Part shown: positions 17,824 to 26,515 of the stretch, piece after piece | Layout: each line of letters starts with the position of its first letter | Position numbering within the stretch: the first letter of the stretch is position 1 | Source of the DNA: Catenulispora rubra | GTDB lineage: Bacteria > Actinomycetota > Actinomycetes > Streptomycetales > Catenulisporaceae | Length of the DNA stretch: 56,018 nucleotides | Reading direction: 5' to 3' | Assembly: GCF_015356825.1 (NCBI RefSeq) | Contig: NZ_JAACYW010000046.1 | Span: forward strand, 1 to 56,018 | Notes under the pieces: generated by a model | Seen by the model: only the letters and a program-made list of their open reading frames with translations | What the model was told of the DNA's origin: nothing | The model's database searches: none | Made by a program: the position numbers and the translations under genes

Positions 17824-18414
17824 TTACCGCCGGCTTGTTTGGTCGGGCGTCGGCGGCGTCGTGGGCAGCGCTGCTGTTGCCGCGGCCGTTGCTGCTGTTG
17901 CCGTCGCCGTTGCCGCCGCAGTGCCGGCGGGGCTCGCCGTGCCGCCGGCACCGCGCAGGTGGCCGAAGATCAGACTGGTCTCGGTGTGTCCGACCGCCGG
18001 GTGCGTCGTCAGGTGCTCCAGGACGAAGTCGCGCAGCGCGTCGGAGTCGGCGACGGCGATGTGCAGCAGGTAGTCGTCGGCGCCGGCGACGTGCCAGACC
18101 CCGACGACGTCCGGCAGCCCCGGCACGTCCCGGATGAACTCCTGCACGCGCTCGCGCGTGTGCGCCCGCAACCGTACCGCGATCATCGCCTGCAGCCCCC
18201 GCCCCAATGCCGCCGGGTCGATGTCGGCGTGGAAGCCGCGGATCACGCCGCGCTCCCGCAGCGTCCGGATCCGTGCCAGGCACGTGGACGGCGCGATGCC
18301 CACCGCGTCGGCGATGGCGTTGTTCGGGGTGCGCGCGTCGGCCGCCAGCACCGCCAGGATCGCGCGGTCGGTGTCGTCCAGGACCGGCCTCGGCGCTCGC
18401 AGATCGTTCGGCAT
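17824..18414 (-). CDS. Lrp/AsnC family transcriptional regulator
   Basis: The protein has 196 residues. The N-terminal winged helix-turn-helix (LDDTDRAILAVLAADARTPNNAIADAVGIAPSTCLARIRTL) is followed by an effector-binding RAM/ACT-like domain. The last 40 residues are an Ala/Thr/Pro-rich low-complexity tail not normally present. The start at 18414 is chosen because the HTH begins soon after; the upstream in-frame ATG gives a non-homologous extension. It is divergent from the Cys/Met PLP enzyme, an arrangement known for Lrp-type regulators such as MdeR with methionine gamma-lyase. Confidence 0.9.
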   Translation of the reverse strand: MPNDLRAPRPVLDDTDRAILAVLAADARTPNNAIADAVGIAPSTCLARIRTLRERGVIRGFHADIDPAALGRGLQAMIAVRLRAHTRERVQEFIRDVPGLPDVVGVWHVAGADDYLLHIAVADSDALRDFVLEHLTTHPAVGHTETSLIFGHLRGAGGTASPAGTAAATATATAATAAATAALPTTPPTPDQTSRR

Positions 18415-18524
18415 ACCGCTCAGTGTTACCGATGCCACTGAATCTTTCAATGAGCAGAGCCATCATCACAGAATCTTGTTCGCGATACTTTCCATCCCAC
18501 CGATGTATCTTCAACAATGACCGC
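18415..18524. promoter_or_regulatory. divergent promoter region of the Lrp-type and PLP-enzyme genes
   Basis: This 110-bp gap is clearly more AT-rich than its surroundings. It contains repeated GAATCTT-type elements (for example in TGAATCTTTCAATGA and CAGAATCTTG), which would suit Lrp-family binding. No exact palindrome was fixed by eye, and the downstream gene has no clear ribosome binding site. Confidence 0.45.
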
Positions 18525-19697
18525 ATGCTCCCCGCCTCCGCACTTCCCGACACCATCGCCGTCCACGCCGGCCGGGACGACTTGAACGCCCTCGGCGTCC
18601 ACGTCCCGCCGATCGACCTGTCGACCACCAACCCGCTGTCGAACGTCGGCGTCGGCGGCGACAGCTACGAGACGCTGGCCACCGGCGGCACCCCGATCAG
18701 CGGCGGCAGCCACGTCTACCAGCGGCTGTGGAACCCGACGACCGCGCGCTTCGAGGAAGCGCTGGCGCGGATGGAGAACACCGAGGCCGCGGTCGCGTTC
18801 GCCTCCGGCATGGCCGCGATCACCGCCTGCCTGCTGGCCGCCGCGGCCGAGGGCAAGCGGCACGTGGTGGCGGTGCGGCCGCTGTACGGCGGCAGCGACC
18901 ACCTGCTGGCCAGCGGGCTGCTGGGGACGGAGGTGACGTGGGCCGCCGCCGACGGCATCACCGCCGCGCTCCGCCGCGACACCGGCCTGGTGATCCTGGA
19001 GACGCCGGCGAACCCGACGCTGGAGCTGCTGGACCTGGCGCGCGTCGCCGAGCAGTGCGGCGACGTCCCGCTGCTGGTGGACAACACGTTCGCGACGCCG
19101 GTGCTGCAGAAGCCGGCCGACTTCGGCGCGACGCTGGTCGTGCACAGCGCCACGAAGTACCTCGGCGGGCACGGCGACGTCCTGGCCGGCGCGGTCGCGA
19201 CCACGGCGGCGTGGGCCGAGCGGCTGCGTCCGGTCCGTGCCATCACCGGCTCGGTGCTGCACCCGCTCTCGTCCTACCTCCTGCACCGCGGCCTGCAGAC
19301 GCTGCCGCTGCGCGTCCGGCACCAGTCGCAGAACGCCGAGAAGCTCGTCGACCGCCTGCTGGCCAACCCGGCGGTCGAGCGCGTGTACTACCCGGGGCTG
19401 ACCGAGTGCGACCCGCGGCACCTGGTGGGACGGCAGATGGCGGGCCCCGGCGCGGTGTTCGCGATGGCCGTGCGCGGCGGGTACGACGCGGCGGCGCGCG
19501 TGGCGGACTCGGTGCGGCTGATCACGCACGCGGTGTCGCTCGGGGGAGTGGACACGCTGATTCAGCACCCGGCTTCGCTGACACACCGGCCGGTCGCCGC
19601 GGACGCCAAGCCGCACGCTTCGGTGCTGCGGGTTTCCGTGGGGCTGGAGGATCCGGAGGACTTGTACGCGGATCTGGAGCGTGCGCTGCGGTCCTAA
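18525..19697 (+). CDS. Cys/Met metabolism PLP-dependent enzyme (methionine/cystathionine gamma-lyase type)
   Basis: The 390-residue protein is a full-length gamma-family PLP enzyme. The Schiff-base lysine is K211 in VVHSATKYLGGHGD, and the cofactor-binding GMAAITACL and DNTFATP segments are present. The substrate loop reads YGGS (residues 121-124). The cysteine typical of methionine gamma-lyase (YGCT) is therefore replaced by glycine, as in cystathionine gamma-lyase or synthase. The linked Lrp-type regulator supports a catabolic, amino-acid-responsive role. Whether the preferred substrate is methionine, cystathionine or homocysteine is open. The start is set by the ATG before PASALPDTIAVHAG. 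Confidence 0.88.
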   Translation: MLPASALPDTIAVHAGRDDLNALGVHVPPIDLSTTNPLSNVGVGGDSYETLATGGTPISGGSHVYQRLWNPTTARFEEALARMENTEAAVAFASGMAAITACLLAAAAEGKRHVVAVRPLYGGSDHLLASGLLGTEVTWAAADGITAALRRDTGLVILETPANPTLELLDLARVAEQCGDVPLLVDNTFATPVLQKPADFGATLVVHSATKYLGGHGDVLAGAVATTAAWAERLRPVRAITGSVLHPLSSYLLHRGLQTLPLRVRHQSQNAEKLVDRLLANPAVERVYYPGLTECDPRHLVGRQMAGPGAVFAMAVRGGYDAAARVADSVRLITHAVSLGGVDTLIQHPASLTHRPVAADAKPHASVLRVSVGLEDPEDLYADLERALRS

Positions 19698-19765
19698 AGC
19701 GTGCGCTGCGCTCTTAAGGGGTGTGGTCGTCGCGCCGGCGTGGCGCCTGTCGCGATGATGGAGAC

Positions 19766-20281
19766 ATGATTCTGCCCTCCGAACGCGACCCCCGACTGAT
19801 CACCATCCGACGCGGCGGAACCTTGACCGACGAGCACCACCAGCTGCTCGCGGAGTGGGCGGCGCAGTGTGCGGAGCACGTGCTGCCCCTGTTCGAGCAG
19901 GAAGCGCCGGAGGACCTCCGGCCCCGAGACGCGATCGAGGTCGGCCGTGCGTGGATCCGTGGCGAGGTGCGCATGACGGACGCGCACAACACCGCGTTCG
20001 TCGCCAACGCCGCCGCCAAGGGACGACCGGACCCGGCGAAGTTCGCGGCGCTCGCGGCCGGCCAGGCGGTGGCGGTGGCACACGTCGCGGCGCACGATCT
20101 GGGCGCCGCGGCGTACGCGATCAGGGCGGCGGTCGCGGCGGCTCCGAAGTCCGAGGCGGAGTCGGCGCGGCTGGGGGAGCGGGACTGGCAGCGGGAGCGG
20201 ATCCCCGCCGAGCTGCGGGAGCTCGTGCTTGACGATCAGCGGCTGCGGAGTCCGATCTGCTGGAACGTGTTCGACGACTGA
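19766..20281 (+). CDS. Imm5-like putative immunity protein
   Basis: This is a 171-residue protein of the actinobacterial family usually named putative immunity protein (Imm5-like). It shows SERDPRLITIRRGGTLTDEHHQLLAEWAAQCAEHVLPLF at the start, a middle GQAVAVAHVAAHDLGAAAYAIRAA helix, and the ending LVLDDQRLRSPICWNVFD. I identify it from memory of the family pattern. Immunity function is assigned by family name only: no toxin, WXG or secretion gene is adjacent. It may instead be a stand-alone stress or metabolism protein. Confidence 0.6.
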   Translation: MILPSERDPRLITIRRGGTLTDEHHQLLAEWAAQCAEHVLPLFEQEAPEDLRPRDAIEVGRAWIRGEVRMTDAHNTAFVANAAAKGRPDPAKFAALAAGQAVAVAHVAAHDLGAAAYAIRAAVAAAPKSEAESARLGERDWQRERIPAELRELVLDDQRLRSPICWNVFDD

Positions 20282-20351
20282 TCCGGTAGTCCCACCGCCA
20301 AGCCTGTGCTCGCTCCCTGACCCTCCGCGCCTTCCCCGCCGCTCACGCCGC

Positions 20352-20918
20352 TCACGCCGCCTCCGGCCAAGCACGCCGCGCCATCATCAGCAGCACCAGC
20401 GCCGCGATGTTCCACGCGTCGTCGGCGCCGCAGTGGTGGCGCCCCTCCAGCGGGACTTGCGCGACCTCCAGTGCCCGGTGCATGCCGACGCCCTTCGGCC
20501 AGCCGTTGGCGAAGGCGAACTGCTGTTTGGCGTTGGTGTGCATGGCGGCGAAGGGGTAGCGCACGTCAGTGGCGTCGCATTGGCGCTGGAACTGCTTGCG
20601 GTCGTAATCGCCCCAACTCGCCCACGGCCGCGAATCGGCGTAGTGCTCCCGGCGCAGCTGGTCGCAGGCCTCGGCGAACGTCACTCCGGTGTCGACCTGC
20701 TCCTGTGTCAGCCCCGTGAGCTCCGTGCAGAACTCGCTCACCGTCGAGTGCTCCGGCCGCACCATGATCTGGTGCTTTTCGACGCGGACGCGTTCCTGGA
20801 CGTCGACGACCGTGAGTCCGATCTCGATGATCTCGGACACCTGGCCCGGTGGTGGCCTGCCGACCCAGCACGTGGCCTCGACGTCGACCACGTTCAGGTA
20901 CCGCCCGTACGTCTCCAT
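20352..20918 (-). CDS. DEDDh 3'-5' exonuclease (ERI1/KapD-like)
   Basis: This 188-residue exonuclease begins METYGRYLNVVDVEATCW with the first acidic pair D12-x-E14. The last motif is HHCGADDAWNIAALVLL, giving the DEDDh histidine and aspartate. The single-domain layout and the VVDVEATCW spelling place it with the ERI1/KapD/RNase T-like group that trims RNA or DNA 3' ends. The start at 20918 is used because the catalytic strand begins directly after it. The long upstream open frame is antisense to the next gene. It is divergent from the PAT-like gene. Confidence 0.88.
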   Translation of the reverse strand: METYGRYLNVVDVEATCWVGRPPPGQVSEIIEIGLTVVDVQERVRVEKHQIMVRPEHSTVSEFCTELTGLTQEQVDTGVTFAEACDQLRREHYADSRPWASWGDYDRKQFQRQCDATDVRYPFAAMHTNAKQQFAFANGWPKGVGMHRALEVAQVPLEGRHHCGADDAWNIAALVLLMMARRAWPEAA

Positions 20919-21017
20919 GGTGGGCAGGGTAGATCCGCGCAGGCTCGGGGCGCTGTCGATTATTCGCCGGCTCTGCGCCGAAACATCGGGGAAACGACGC
21001 GGTTTTAACCTGCGATC

Positions 21018-21539
21018 ATGACCGCGCCCATTGGGACTGCGCCCATCACCATCGTCCCCATGACGGCCGCCCACGCCGCCGACGTCCTGCGCATCTACCA
21101 GCACGGCATCGACGAGGGGAACGCCACGTTCGAGACGGCCGCGCCGACCTGGGACGTTTTCGACGCCGGGAAGATGGCCGAGCACCGCTTCGTGGCGCTG
21201 AATGCGGCTGCGCCCGCAGTACTCGGCTACGTCGCCGTCTCCGCTGTCTCGAAACGCGCTTGCTACGCCGGCGTCGTCGAACTCACCGTTTACGTCGCGC
21301 CCGAAGCACGCTGCCGAGGCGTCGGCAACCGCCTGCTCAGCGCACTGATCGCCTCCACCGAGGCGGCCGGGATCTGGACCATCAACGCGGGGATCTTCCC
21401 TCAGAACACCGCGAGCCTCGCCCTGCACGAGCGCCACGGCTTCCGCGTCCTCGGCCGACAGGAGCGCATCGGCAAGACGGCCGCCGGGGTCTGGCGCGAC
21501 GTCATACTCCTCGAACGCCGCAGCCCGGTCGTCGAGTAG
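21018..21539 (+). CDS. GNAT N-acetyltransferase, phosphinothricin-acetyltransferase-like
   Basis: The 173-residue protein resembles the PAT/bar and YncA/MnaT subgroup. HAADVLRIYQHGIDEGNATFETAAPTWDVFD, the acetyl-CoA loop VAPEARCRGVGNRLL, and NTASLALHERHGFRVLGRQERIGK are all typical. These enzymes acetylate phosphinothricin-like amino acids or methionine sulfone/sulfoximine. The actual substrate is unknown. Start at 21018 as ATG. Confidence 0.88.
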   Translation: MTAPIGTAPITIVPMTAAHAADVLRIYQHGIDEGNATFETAAPTWDVFDAGKMAEHRFVALNAAAPAVLGYVAVSAVSKRACYAGVVELTVYVAPEARCRGVGNRLLSALIASTEAAGIWTINAGIFPQNTASLALHERHGFRVLGRQERIGKTAAGVWRDVILLERRSPVVE

Positions 21540-21630
21540 CTGCACGCTTGTTACCGCGACCCTTACCGCGTTGATATCTTCCATGCGCATGCTGGTCTCA
21601 CCATCACGCAGGAACCGGGAGAGCAGCGCC

Positions 21631-22098
21631 GTGAGATACGTCGACATCGAGGTGACCGGTACCGGCGACTCGATCAACCCCCTGGCCTACCTCGACCGGC
21701 TCGCCGACCTCGCCCCGCAGCTCCCGCCCGGCGCCCGGGCCTTCGCCGTCGACCCGGACCACTACGACTTCCACGGCGAGCGCTGTGTCAAGGACCTGAA
21801 GATCGAGCAGCTGCGCTTCGGCGCCGACGACGACGGTGCGACCTTCGAGATCCACTTCCGCCACAACTGCTGGAAGCACGAGGAAGACCTGCGGATCACC
21901 TACCGCCGCCTGTCCGGCTTCACGTTGGACAACGACCCCGACGACAAGTGGGGCGACCAGATCGTCATCCTCGACGAGGTCCTCCCGCACGAGCGCGGAT
22001 GCAGCCACGAGATCGCCTGCCACACCGGCACGCTGACGATCGTGTGCGGGGACCTGGACGCGGTGTGGGTCCCGGCCGACTGCCCCGAGCAGGAGTAG
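21631..22098 (+). CDS. conserved hypothetical protein
   Basis: The 155-residue protein begins VRYVDIEVTGTGDSINPLAYLDRLADLAPQLP. I do not recognise the family. It is rich in charged residues and contains a DPDHYDFHGERCVKDLKIEQ and FRHNCWKHEEDLRITY pattern with cysteines and histidines. Two further cysteines lie near GCSHEIACHTG, so metal binding or disulfides are conceivable. No signal peptide or membrane segment is seen. GTG at 21631 is preferred over an upstream in-frame ATG because GGGAGAGC precedes it. Confidence 0.6.
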   Translation: MRYVDIEVTGTGDSINPLAYLDRLADLAPQLPPGARAFAVDPDHYDFHGERCVKDLKIEQLRFGADDDGATFEIHFRHNCWKHEEDLRITYRRLSGFTLDNDPDDKWGDQIVILDEVLPHERGCSHEIACHTGTLTIVCGDLDAVWVPADCPEQE

Positions 22099-22119
22099 CC
22101 GGGGAGCAAGACGCCGACT

Positions 22120-23796
22120 TTAGGCGTCGGCCGCATACACCTCCACCCCCTCCACGTACGTGCGAAGCACCCGCGCCTCACCGATCTCCCACGCAGGTCC
22201 CTCGAACGGATCCCGGTCCAGCACCACCAGATCGGCCAGCTTCCCGACCTCGACCGAACCGGTCACATCATCCAACCGGTTCACATACGCCGACCCCGCC
22301 GTGTAAGCAGCGATCGCCTGCCCCAACTCCAGCCGCTCCTCCGGGTAGAACACCTTCCGCGCCGCGAACTCCTGCGCCGACAGCCCCGGCTCCACCCGGT
22401 TCACCGCCGTGTGGATCCCCCACAGCGGGTTCGGCGACGTCACCGACCAGTCCGACCCCGCCGCGATCGTCGCGCCCGCACGGCTCAGCGACCCGAACGG
22501 GTACTGCCACCCGGCCCGCTCCTCGCCCAGGAACGGGATCGTCAGCTCGTCCATCGCCGGTTCGTGGGCCGCCCACAGTGCCTGGATGTTGGCCGTCGCG
22601 CCGAGCCGCCGGAAGCGCTGGACGTCGTCCGGGTGTACGACCTGGAGGTGCGCCAGGTGGTGACGCCCGCCGGGGCCGTTCGCGGCGCGCGCCGCCTCCA
22701 GCGCGTCCAGGGCGTTGCGCACGGCCCGGTCGCCGAGCGCGTGGAAGTGGACTTGGAAGCCGGCGGCATCGAGCTCGGTGACGTAGGTCTTCAGCTTGTC
22801 GGGGTCGATGAAGTCCAGGCCGGCGTTGTCGGTGGTACAGCCGCAGCCGTCCAGGTACGGGCTCAGCAGCGCGGCGGTGTGGTTCTCGGCGACGCCGTCG
22901 AGCATCATCTTCACGGTCCGCGCACGGAAGCGTCCCGCCCCGGCCACCTCTGCCGCCTCGCGCCGCTGTCGGAACAGCTCCAGCTGCTCCAAGCCGCTCT
23001 CGCGTTCCCACCACAGCGCCCCTGCGACCCGCGCGGTCAGAGCGCCGGAGACGGCGGCGTCCAGGTACGTCTCGAAGACATCGCCGATTCCGAGCCCGTC
23101 ACCGACCCACGCGTCCTGCCACGCCGTGATCCCGAACGAGTGCAGGTACGCTTGCCCGGCCAGCAGCCCGTCGGTCGTCTCCTCGGCTGTCGGAACTGGC
23201 AGATGAGCGTTGACGAGCGCCATCGCGCCTTCTTGCAGACATCCGTTGGGCTCGCCGTCGGCGTCGCGTTCGATCCGGCCGTCGAACGGGTCAGGCGTGT
23301 CGCGCGTGATGCCGCAGACCTCCAGCGCCTTGCTGTTGACCCACATCCCGTGGACGTCGCGGTTCGGCAGGGCCACCGGTCGGTCCGGCACCACGGCATC
23401 CAGCATTTCCTTGGTCGGCATGCCGCCCGGGAAGGCGTCCATGCTCCAGCCGCCGCCGCGGATCCAGGCGGCGTGCGGGTTGCGCTGTGCGTAGTCGGCG
23501 ACGGCGGCCACGAACTCCTCGGCGGTGTGCAGCTCGTGCAGGTCGCACTGGCGCAGGGTGGTGCCGCCGAGGACCGGGTGCACGTGTGCGTCCTGGAAAC
23601 CCGGGAGCAGGAGCTTGCCGGCCAGGTCCACGACCTCGGTGCCCGGCCCGATCAGGTCCTTCACGTCCGCGTGCCGGCCGACCGCGGTGATCCGGCCGTC
23701 GGCGACCGCCGCCGCGCCGGCCCAGGAGCGTGCGGCGTCGACCGTGTAGCACGGGCCGCCGGTGAAGACGAGGTCTGCGAACGGCGAGCGGGACAC
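22120..23796 (-). CDS. YtcJ-like amidohydrolase
   Basis: The 558-residue protein is a metal-dependent amidohydrolase of the YtcJ/imidazolonepropionase-like group. The start is GTG at 23796, preceded by GGAGG. After a short beta-domain, GFQDAHVHPVLGG gives the first metal histidines. Later come FHALGDRAVRNALDAL and GSDWSVTSPNPLWGIHTAVNR, ending in a small beta-domain with LADLVVLDRDPFE. Known relatives hydrolyse N-substituted formamides or cyclic amides. The substrate here is not deducible. The gene stands alone on the minus strand. Confidence 0.88.
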   Translation of the reverse strand: MSRSPFADLVFTGGPCYTVDAARSWAGAAAVADGRITAVGRHADVKDLIGPGTEVVDLAGKLLLPGFQDAHVHPVLGGTTLRQCDLHELHTAEEFVAAVADYAQRNPHAAWIRGGGWSMDAFPGGMPTKEMLDAVVPDRPVALPNRDVHGMWVNSKALEVCGITRDTPDPFDGRIERDADGEPNGCLQEGAMALVNAHLPVPTAEETTDGLLAGQAYLHSFGITAWQDAWVGDGLGIGDVFETYLDAAVSGALTARVAGALWWERESGLEQLELFRQRREAAEVAGAGRFRARTVKMMLDGVAENHTAALLSPYLDGCGCTTDNAGLDFIDPDKLKTYVTELDAAGFQVHFHALGDRAVRNALDALEAARAANGPGGRHHLAHLQVVHPDDVQRFRRLGATANIQALWAAHEPAMDELTIPFLGEERAGWQYPFGSLSRAGATIAAGSDWSVTSPNPLWGIHTAVNRVEPGLSAQEFAARKVFYPEERLELGQAIAAYTAGSAYVNRLDDVTGSVEVGKLADLVVLDRDPFEGPAWEIGEARVLRTYVEGVEVYAADA

Positions 23797-24068
23797 CGGT
23801 CCTCCAAGGTGGCTGAACAGAGGGGTCAACCAGAAGTCTGGGCTGCCCCGGCCCGCGGCGGTATTGGCAACGTGGCTGGCGCTGTCTCCGAATCACGTCA
23901 CAGTGCTGGGACGCGACCGCCGAATTCGAACACACACTCGGGGTGCGGCCCGGCTCCCGCCACCTGACCGGAGTACCGCATCCAGCCTTCTGAAGTGCGG
24001 CGTCGAAATACGGGTGTTACGAACTATGTGGGGATCTGCCCCGTCACCGCATCGATGGAGGAACCTAC
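23797..24068. other. intergenic region between amidohydrolase and channel gene
   Basis: This 272-bp divergent gap shows no gene. Its last bases carry GGAGGAACCTAC, a strong ribosome binding site for the plus-strand channel gene at 24069. No clear promoter boxes or repeats were found by eye. Confidence 0.5.
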
Positions 24069-24878
24069 ATGGGACCGAGACTCGCAATATCGGTCGACTG
24101 GGGCTCGGGCATCACCAACGCCTGGACCTCGGTCACAAGAATCATCCCGAAGCTGATCGCGTTCGCCGTGATCATGTTCGTCGGCTGGCTGATCTGCAAG
24201 GCGATCGCCAAGGTGCTGGACGCGGTGCTCCGTCGGATCGGCGTCGAGCGCATGGCCGAGCGGGCCGGCGCGGGCCGGTTCCTGTCCAACTCCAAGTGGG
24301 ACACCACCGCGATCCTGGTGAAGGTCGTGTACTATGGCCTGCTGCTGGTGTTCCTGCAGTTGGCGTTGGGAGTCTTCGGGCCGAACCCGATCAGTACGAT
24401 GATCCACAGCGTCGTGGCCTGGATCCCCAAGGCGATCGTCGCACTGGTGATCGTCGTCGTGGCGATGTGGCTGGCCAACGTGGCGAAGGAGTTCATCTCC
24501 AACATCCTGTCCGCGGCCTCCTACGGCAAGGTGCTGGGCTGGGTGGCGTGGGCGTTCATCGCGTTCTTCGGCGCCATCGCGGCGCTGGCCCAGATCGGCG
24601 TCGCCACGTTCGTGCTGGGGCCGATCCTCAACGCGGTGCTGTTCACCTTGGCGGGCGTCGCGATCGTCGGCGTCGGCGGCGGCCTGATCCAACCGATGCG
24701 GTCCCGCTGGGAGCGCATGCTGACCAAGGCCGAGTCCGAGACGACACGGGTCCAGGCCTCGGTGCAGCAGAACGCGCTGGCCTACCAGAAGGGCCGCGCC
24801 GACGCCCGCGCCGGGCAGCCCGCGACCGAGACGCAGTCGCAGATGCCGTACGGCCGGGAGCCCGGCACGACCGCGTGA
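24069..24878 (+). CDS. CmpX-like mechanosensitive channel family membrane protein
   Basis: The 269-residue protein has four or five hydrophobic helices including IIPKLIAFAVIMFVGWLI and VVYYGLLLVFLQL, then VWAFIAFFGAIAALAQIGVATF. The conserved transmembrane-helix repeat (CmpX, PF05552-type) found in cyanobacterial and actinobacterial mechanosensitive-like proteins is the best match. A real MscS beta-domain is absent, and the soluble C-terminus is a charged, Gln/Ala-rich tail. The strong GGAGGA site fixes the start. The precise function is not established. Confidence 0.8.
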   Translation: MGPRLAISVDWGSGITNAWTSVTRIIPKLIAFAVIMFVGWLICKAIAKVLDAVLRRIGVERMAERAGAGRFLSNSKWDTTAILVKVVYYGLLLVFLQLALGVFGPNPISTMIHSVVAWIPKAIVALVIVVVAMWLANVAKEFISNILSAASYGKVLGWVAWAFIAFFGAIAALAQIGVATFVLGPILNAVLFTLAGVAIVGVGGGLIQPMRSRWERMLTKAESETTRVQASVQQNALAYQKGRADARAGQPATETQSQMPYGREPGTTA

Positions 24879-24913
24879 GGTTCCGGCGTCAGCGCACGGC
24901 TGACCTGGTGACG

Positions 24914-26434
24914 TCAGCGGACCGCTGACGCGGCGACGCCAGGGTGCGGGTCCGGTGAGTTCGGGCCCGCGCCCTGGCGCTTCTGGCTGCGCAGCGGCAC
25001 CTCCTTCAGCGCGAGCGCGGCCAGGAACGCCACGGCGCAGACCAGGCCGGCGATCAGGAAGATCAGGTGCGAGCCGTTCGCGGCGCCTTGCACGGCCGAG
25101 GCCTGGTGGCTGACCTGCTGACTCACCTGCTGACTCACCTGGCGGCTGACCTCGTGGCCGACCTGGCGGTTGTAGAGCGAGCCGAACACAGCCACGCCGA
25201 TCGACCCGCCGACCGTGCGGAACAGGTTCAGGCTCGCCGAGGCGGCGCCCAGGTCGCGCATCTCGACGCTGTTCTGCGCGATGGTCGTGACCATCTGCAT
25301 CTGCCCGCCGAGTCCGATGCCGACGACGGCCATGTAAAGGCTCGTGGTCGTACGGGAGGTGGAGACGTCCATGGTCGACAGCAAGATCAGCCCGACCGCC
25401 ATCAGGGCCGCGCCGACGACCGGGAAGATCTTGTACCTGCCGGTGGCGGACATGTAGCGCCCGCCGATCTGGGACACGACGACGATCGGGATCATCAGCG
25501 GGAGCAGGAGCAGCCCGGAGCTGGTGGCCGTGGCGTGCTGCACGCTCTGCTGGAACAGCGGGAGATAGAGCGTGGCGCCGAACATGACCACGCCCGAAGC
25601 CGTGATCAGGGCTATGGCGAGCGGGAAGTTGCGCTCGCCGGTGAACATGCGCGGCGGCAGCACCGGTTCGGGGGAGCGGCGCTCGACCGCGATGAAGGCG
25701 GCGATGCCGGCTATGGCGAGGACGAAGAGTCCGAGGACCTGCCAGGACGCCCACGCGTAGGTGGTGCCGGCCCAGTTCGCGGCCAGCGTGACGGACGTGA
25801 TCACCAGGGTGAGCAGGCTGATGCCGGGCCAGTCGATCCGGGCCTGGCGGCGCAGGCGCGGCAGGTCGAGCATGACCTGGCACCAGACCAGGGCGAGCAG
25901 GCCGAGCGGCAGGTTGAGGTAGAAGGCCCAGCGCCAGCCGAAGTGCCCGGTGACGAAGCCGCCGAGCAGCGGCCCGCCGATGGTGCCGATCGCCATGACC
26001 GAGGCGGTCATGCCCTGGTAGCGGCCGCGCTCCCGCGGCGGCACGAGCGCGCCGATGAGGGCGAACGCACCCGCGCCGATGCCGCCGGCGCCGACGCCCT
26101 GGAACGCGCGGGCCGCGATGAGCCAGCTCATCGACTGTGCGGCGCCGGACAGCGCGGAGCCGGCCAGGAACAGGACGATCGAGATCAGGTAGACGTGCTT
26201 GCGGCCGTACAGGTCGCCGAGTTTGCCCCAGACCGGGGTCGAGGCCGCGGTGGCCAGCGTGTAGGCGACGACGACCCAGGACAGGTGGTCGAAGCCGCCG
26301 AGGTCGCGGACGATCGTCGGCATCGAGGTGCCCACGACCGTGTTGTCGAGCATCGAGAGCAGCATCGCGAGCATGACGCCCAGCAGGGCCCAGCGGACGT
26401 GGCGCGGGCCGGCGGGGTCGGGGTTCGTGGTCAT
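24914..26434 (-). CDS. DHA2-family (EmrB/QacA-like) MFS drug exporter
   Basis: The 506-residue protein has about fourteen hydrophobic helices and starts after MTTNPDPAGPRHVRWALLGVM. LDNTVVGTSMPTIVRDLGG and WGKLGDLYGRKHVYL are classic DHA2 signatures, so this is a proton-driven multidrug exporter. The ATG at 26434 is preferred over a slightly longer frame. The C-terminal loop contains a repeated Ser-Gln-Gln-Val-type stretch encoded by CTGACTCACCTG-like repeats (25103-25160). A TetR gene is divergently transcribed with an operator-like palindrome between them, the usual drug-pump control layout. Confidence 0.93.
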   Translation of the reverse strand: MTTNPDPAGPRHVRWALLGVMLAMLLSMLDNTVVGTSMPTIVRDLGGFDHLSWVVVAYTLATAASTPVWGKLGDLYGRKHVYLISIVLFLAGSALSGAAQSMSWLIAARAFQGVGAGGIGAGAFALIGALVPPRERGRYQGMTASVMAIGTIGGPLLGGFVTGHFGWRWAFYLNLPLGLLALVWCQVMLDLPRLRRQARIDWPGISLLTLVITSVTLAANWAGTTYAWASWQVLGLFVLAIAGIAAFIAVERRSPEPVLPPRMFTGERNFPLAIALITASGVVMFGATLYLPLFQQSVQHATATSSGLLLLPLMIPIVVVSQIGGRYMSATGRYKIFPVVGAALMAVGLILLSTMDVSTSRTTTSLYMAVVGIGLGGQMQMVTTIAQNSVEMRDLGAASASLNLFRTVGGSIGVAVFGSLYNRQVGHEVSRQVSQQVSQQVSHQASAVQGAANGSHLIFLIAGLVCAVAFLAALALKEVPLRSQKRQGAGPNSPDPHPGVAASAVR

Positions 26435-26450
26435 GGGCTCAGAAAAGCAC

Positions 26451-26474
26451 ACTCATTTCAAAAGTGCAATGAGT
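26451..26474. promoter_or_regulatory. probable TetR operator between pump and regulator
   Basis: ACTCATT (26451-26457) and AATGAGT (26468-26474) form a perfect 7-bp inverted repeat around a 10-bp spacer. It lies 17 bp upstream of the pump start and 42 bp upstream of the TetR start. On the minus strand TTGACT overlaps the right arm and could be a -35 box. A TetR dimer site is the likely function. Confidence 0.65.
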
Positions 26475-26515
26475 CAACTTTGCCATCGAGTCCACCGTGG
26501 TCGTAGGATGGGGCC

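Noticed and set aside
15725..18631. A 968-residue open frame joining the regulator region to the M3 peptidase
   Set aside because: The upstream part is antisense/out-of-frame to the Lrp gene; the peptidase has its own GTG start with ribosome binding site at 17773.
20919..21677. A long upstream frame before the exonuclease
   Set aside because: It runs antisense through the PAT-like gene; the exonuclease domain starts at 20918.
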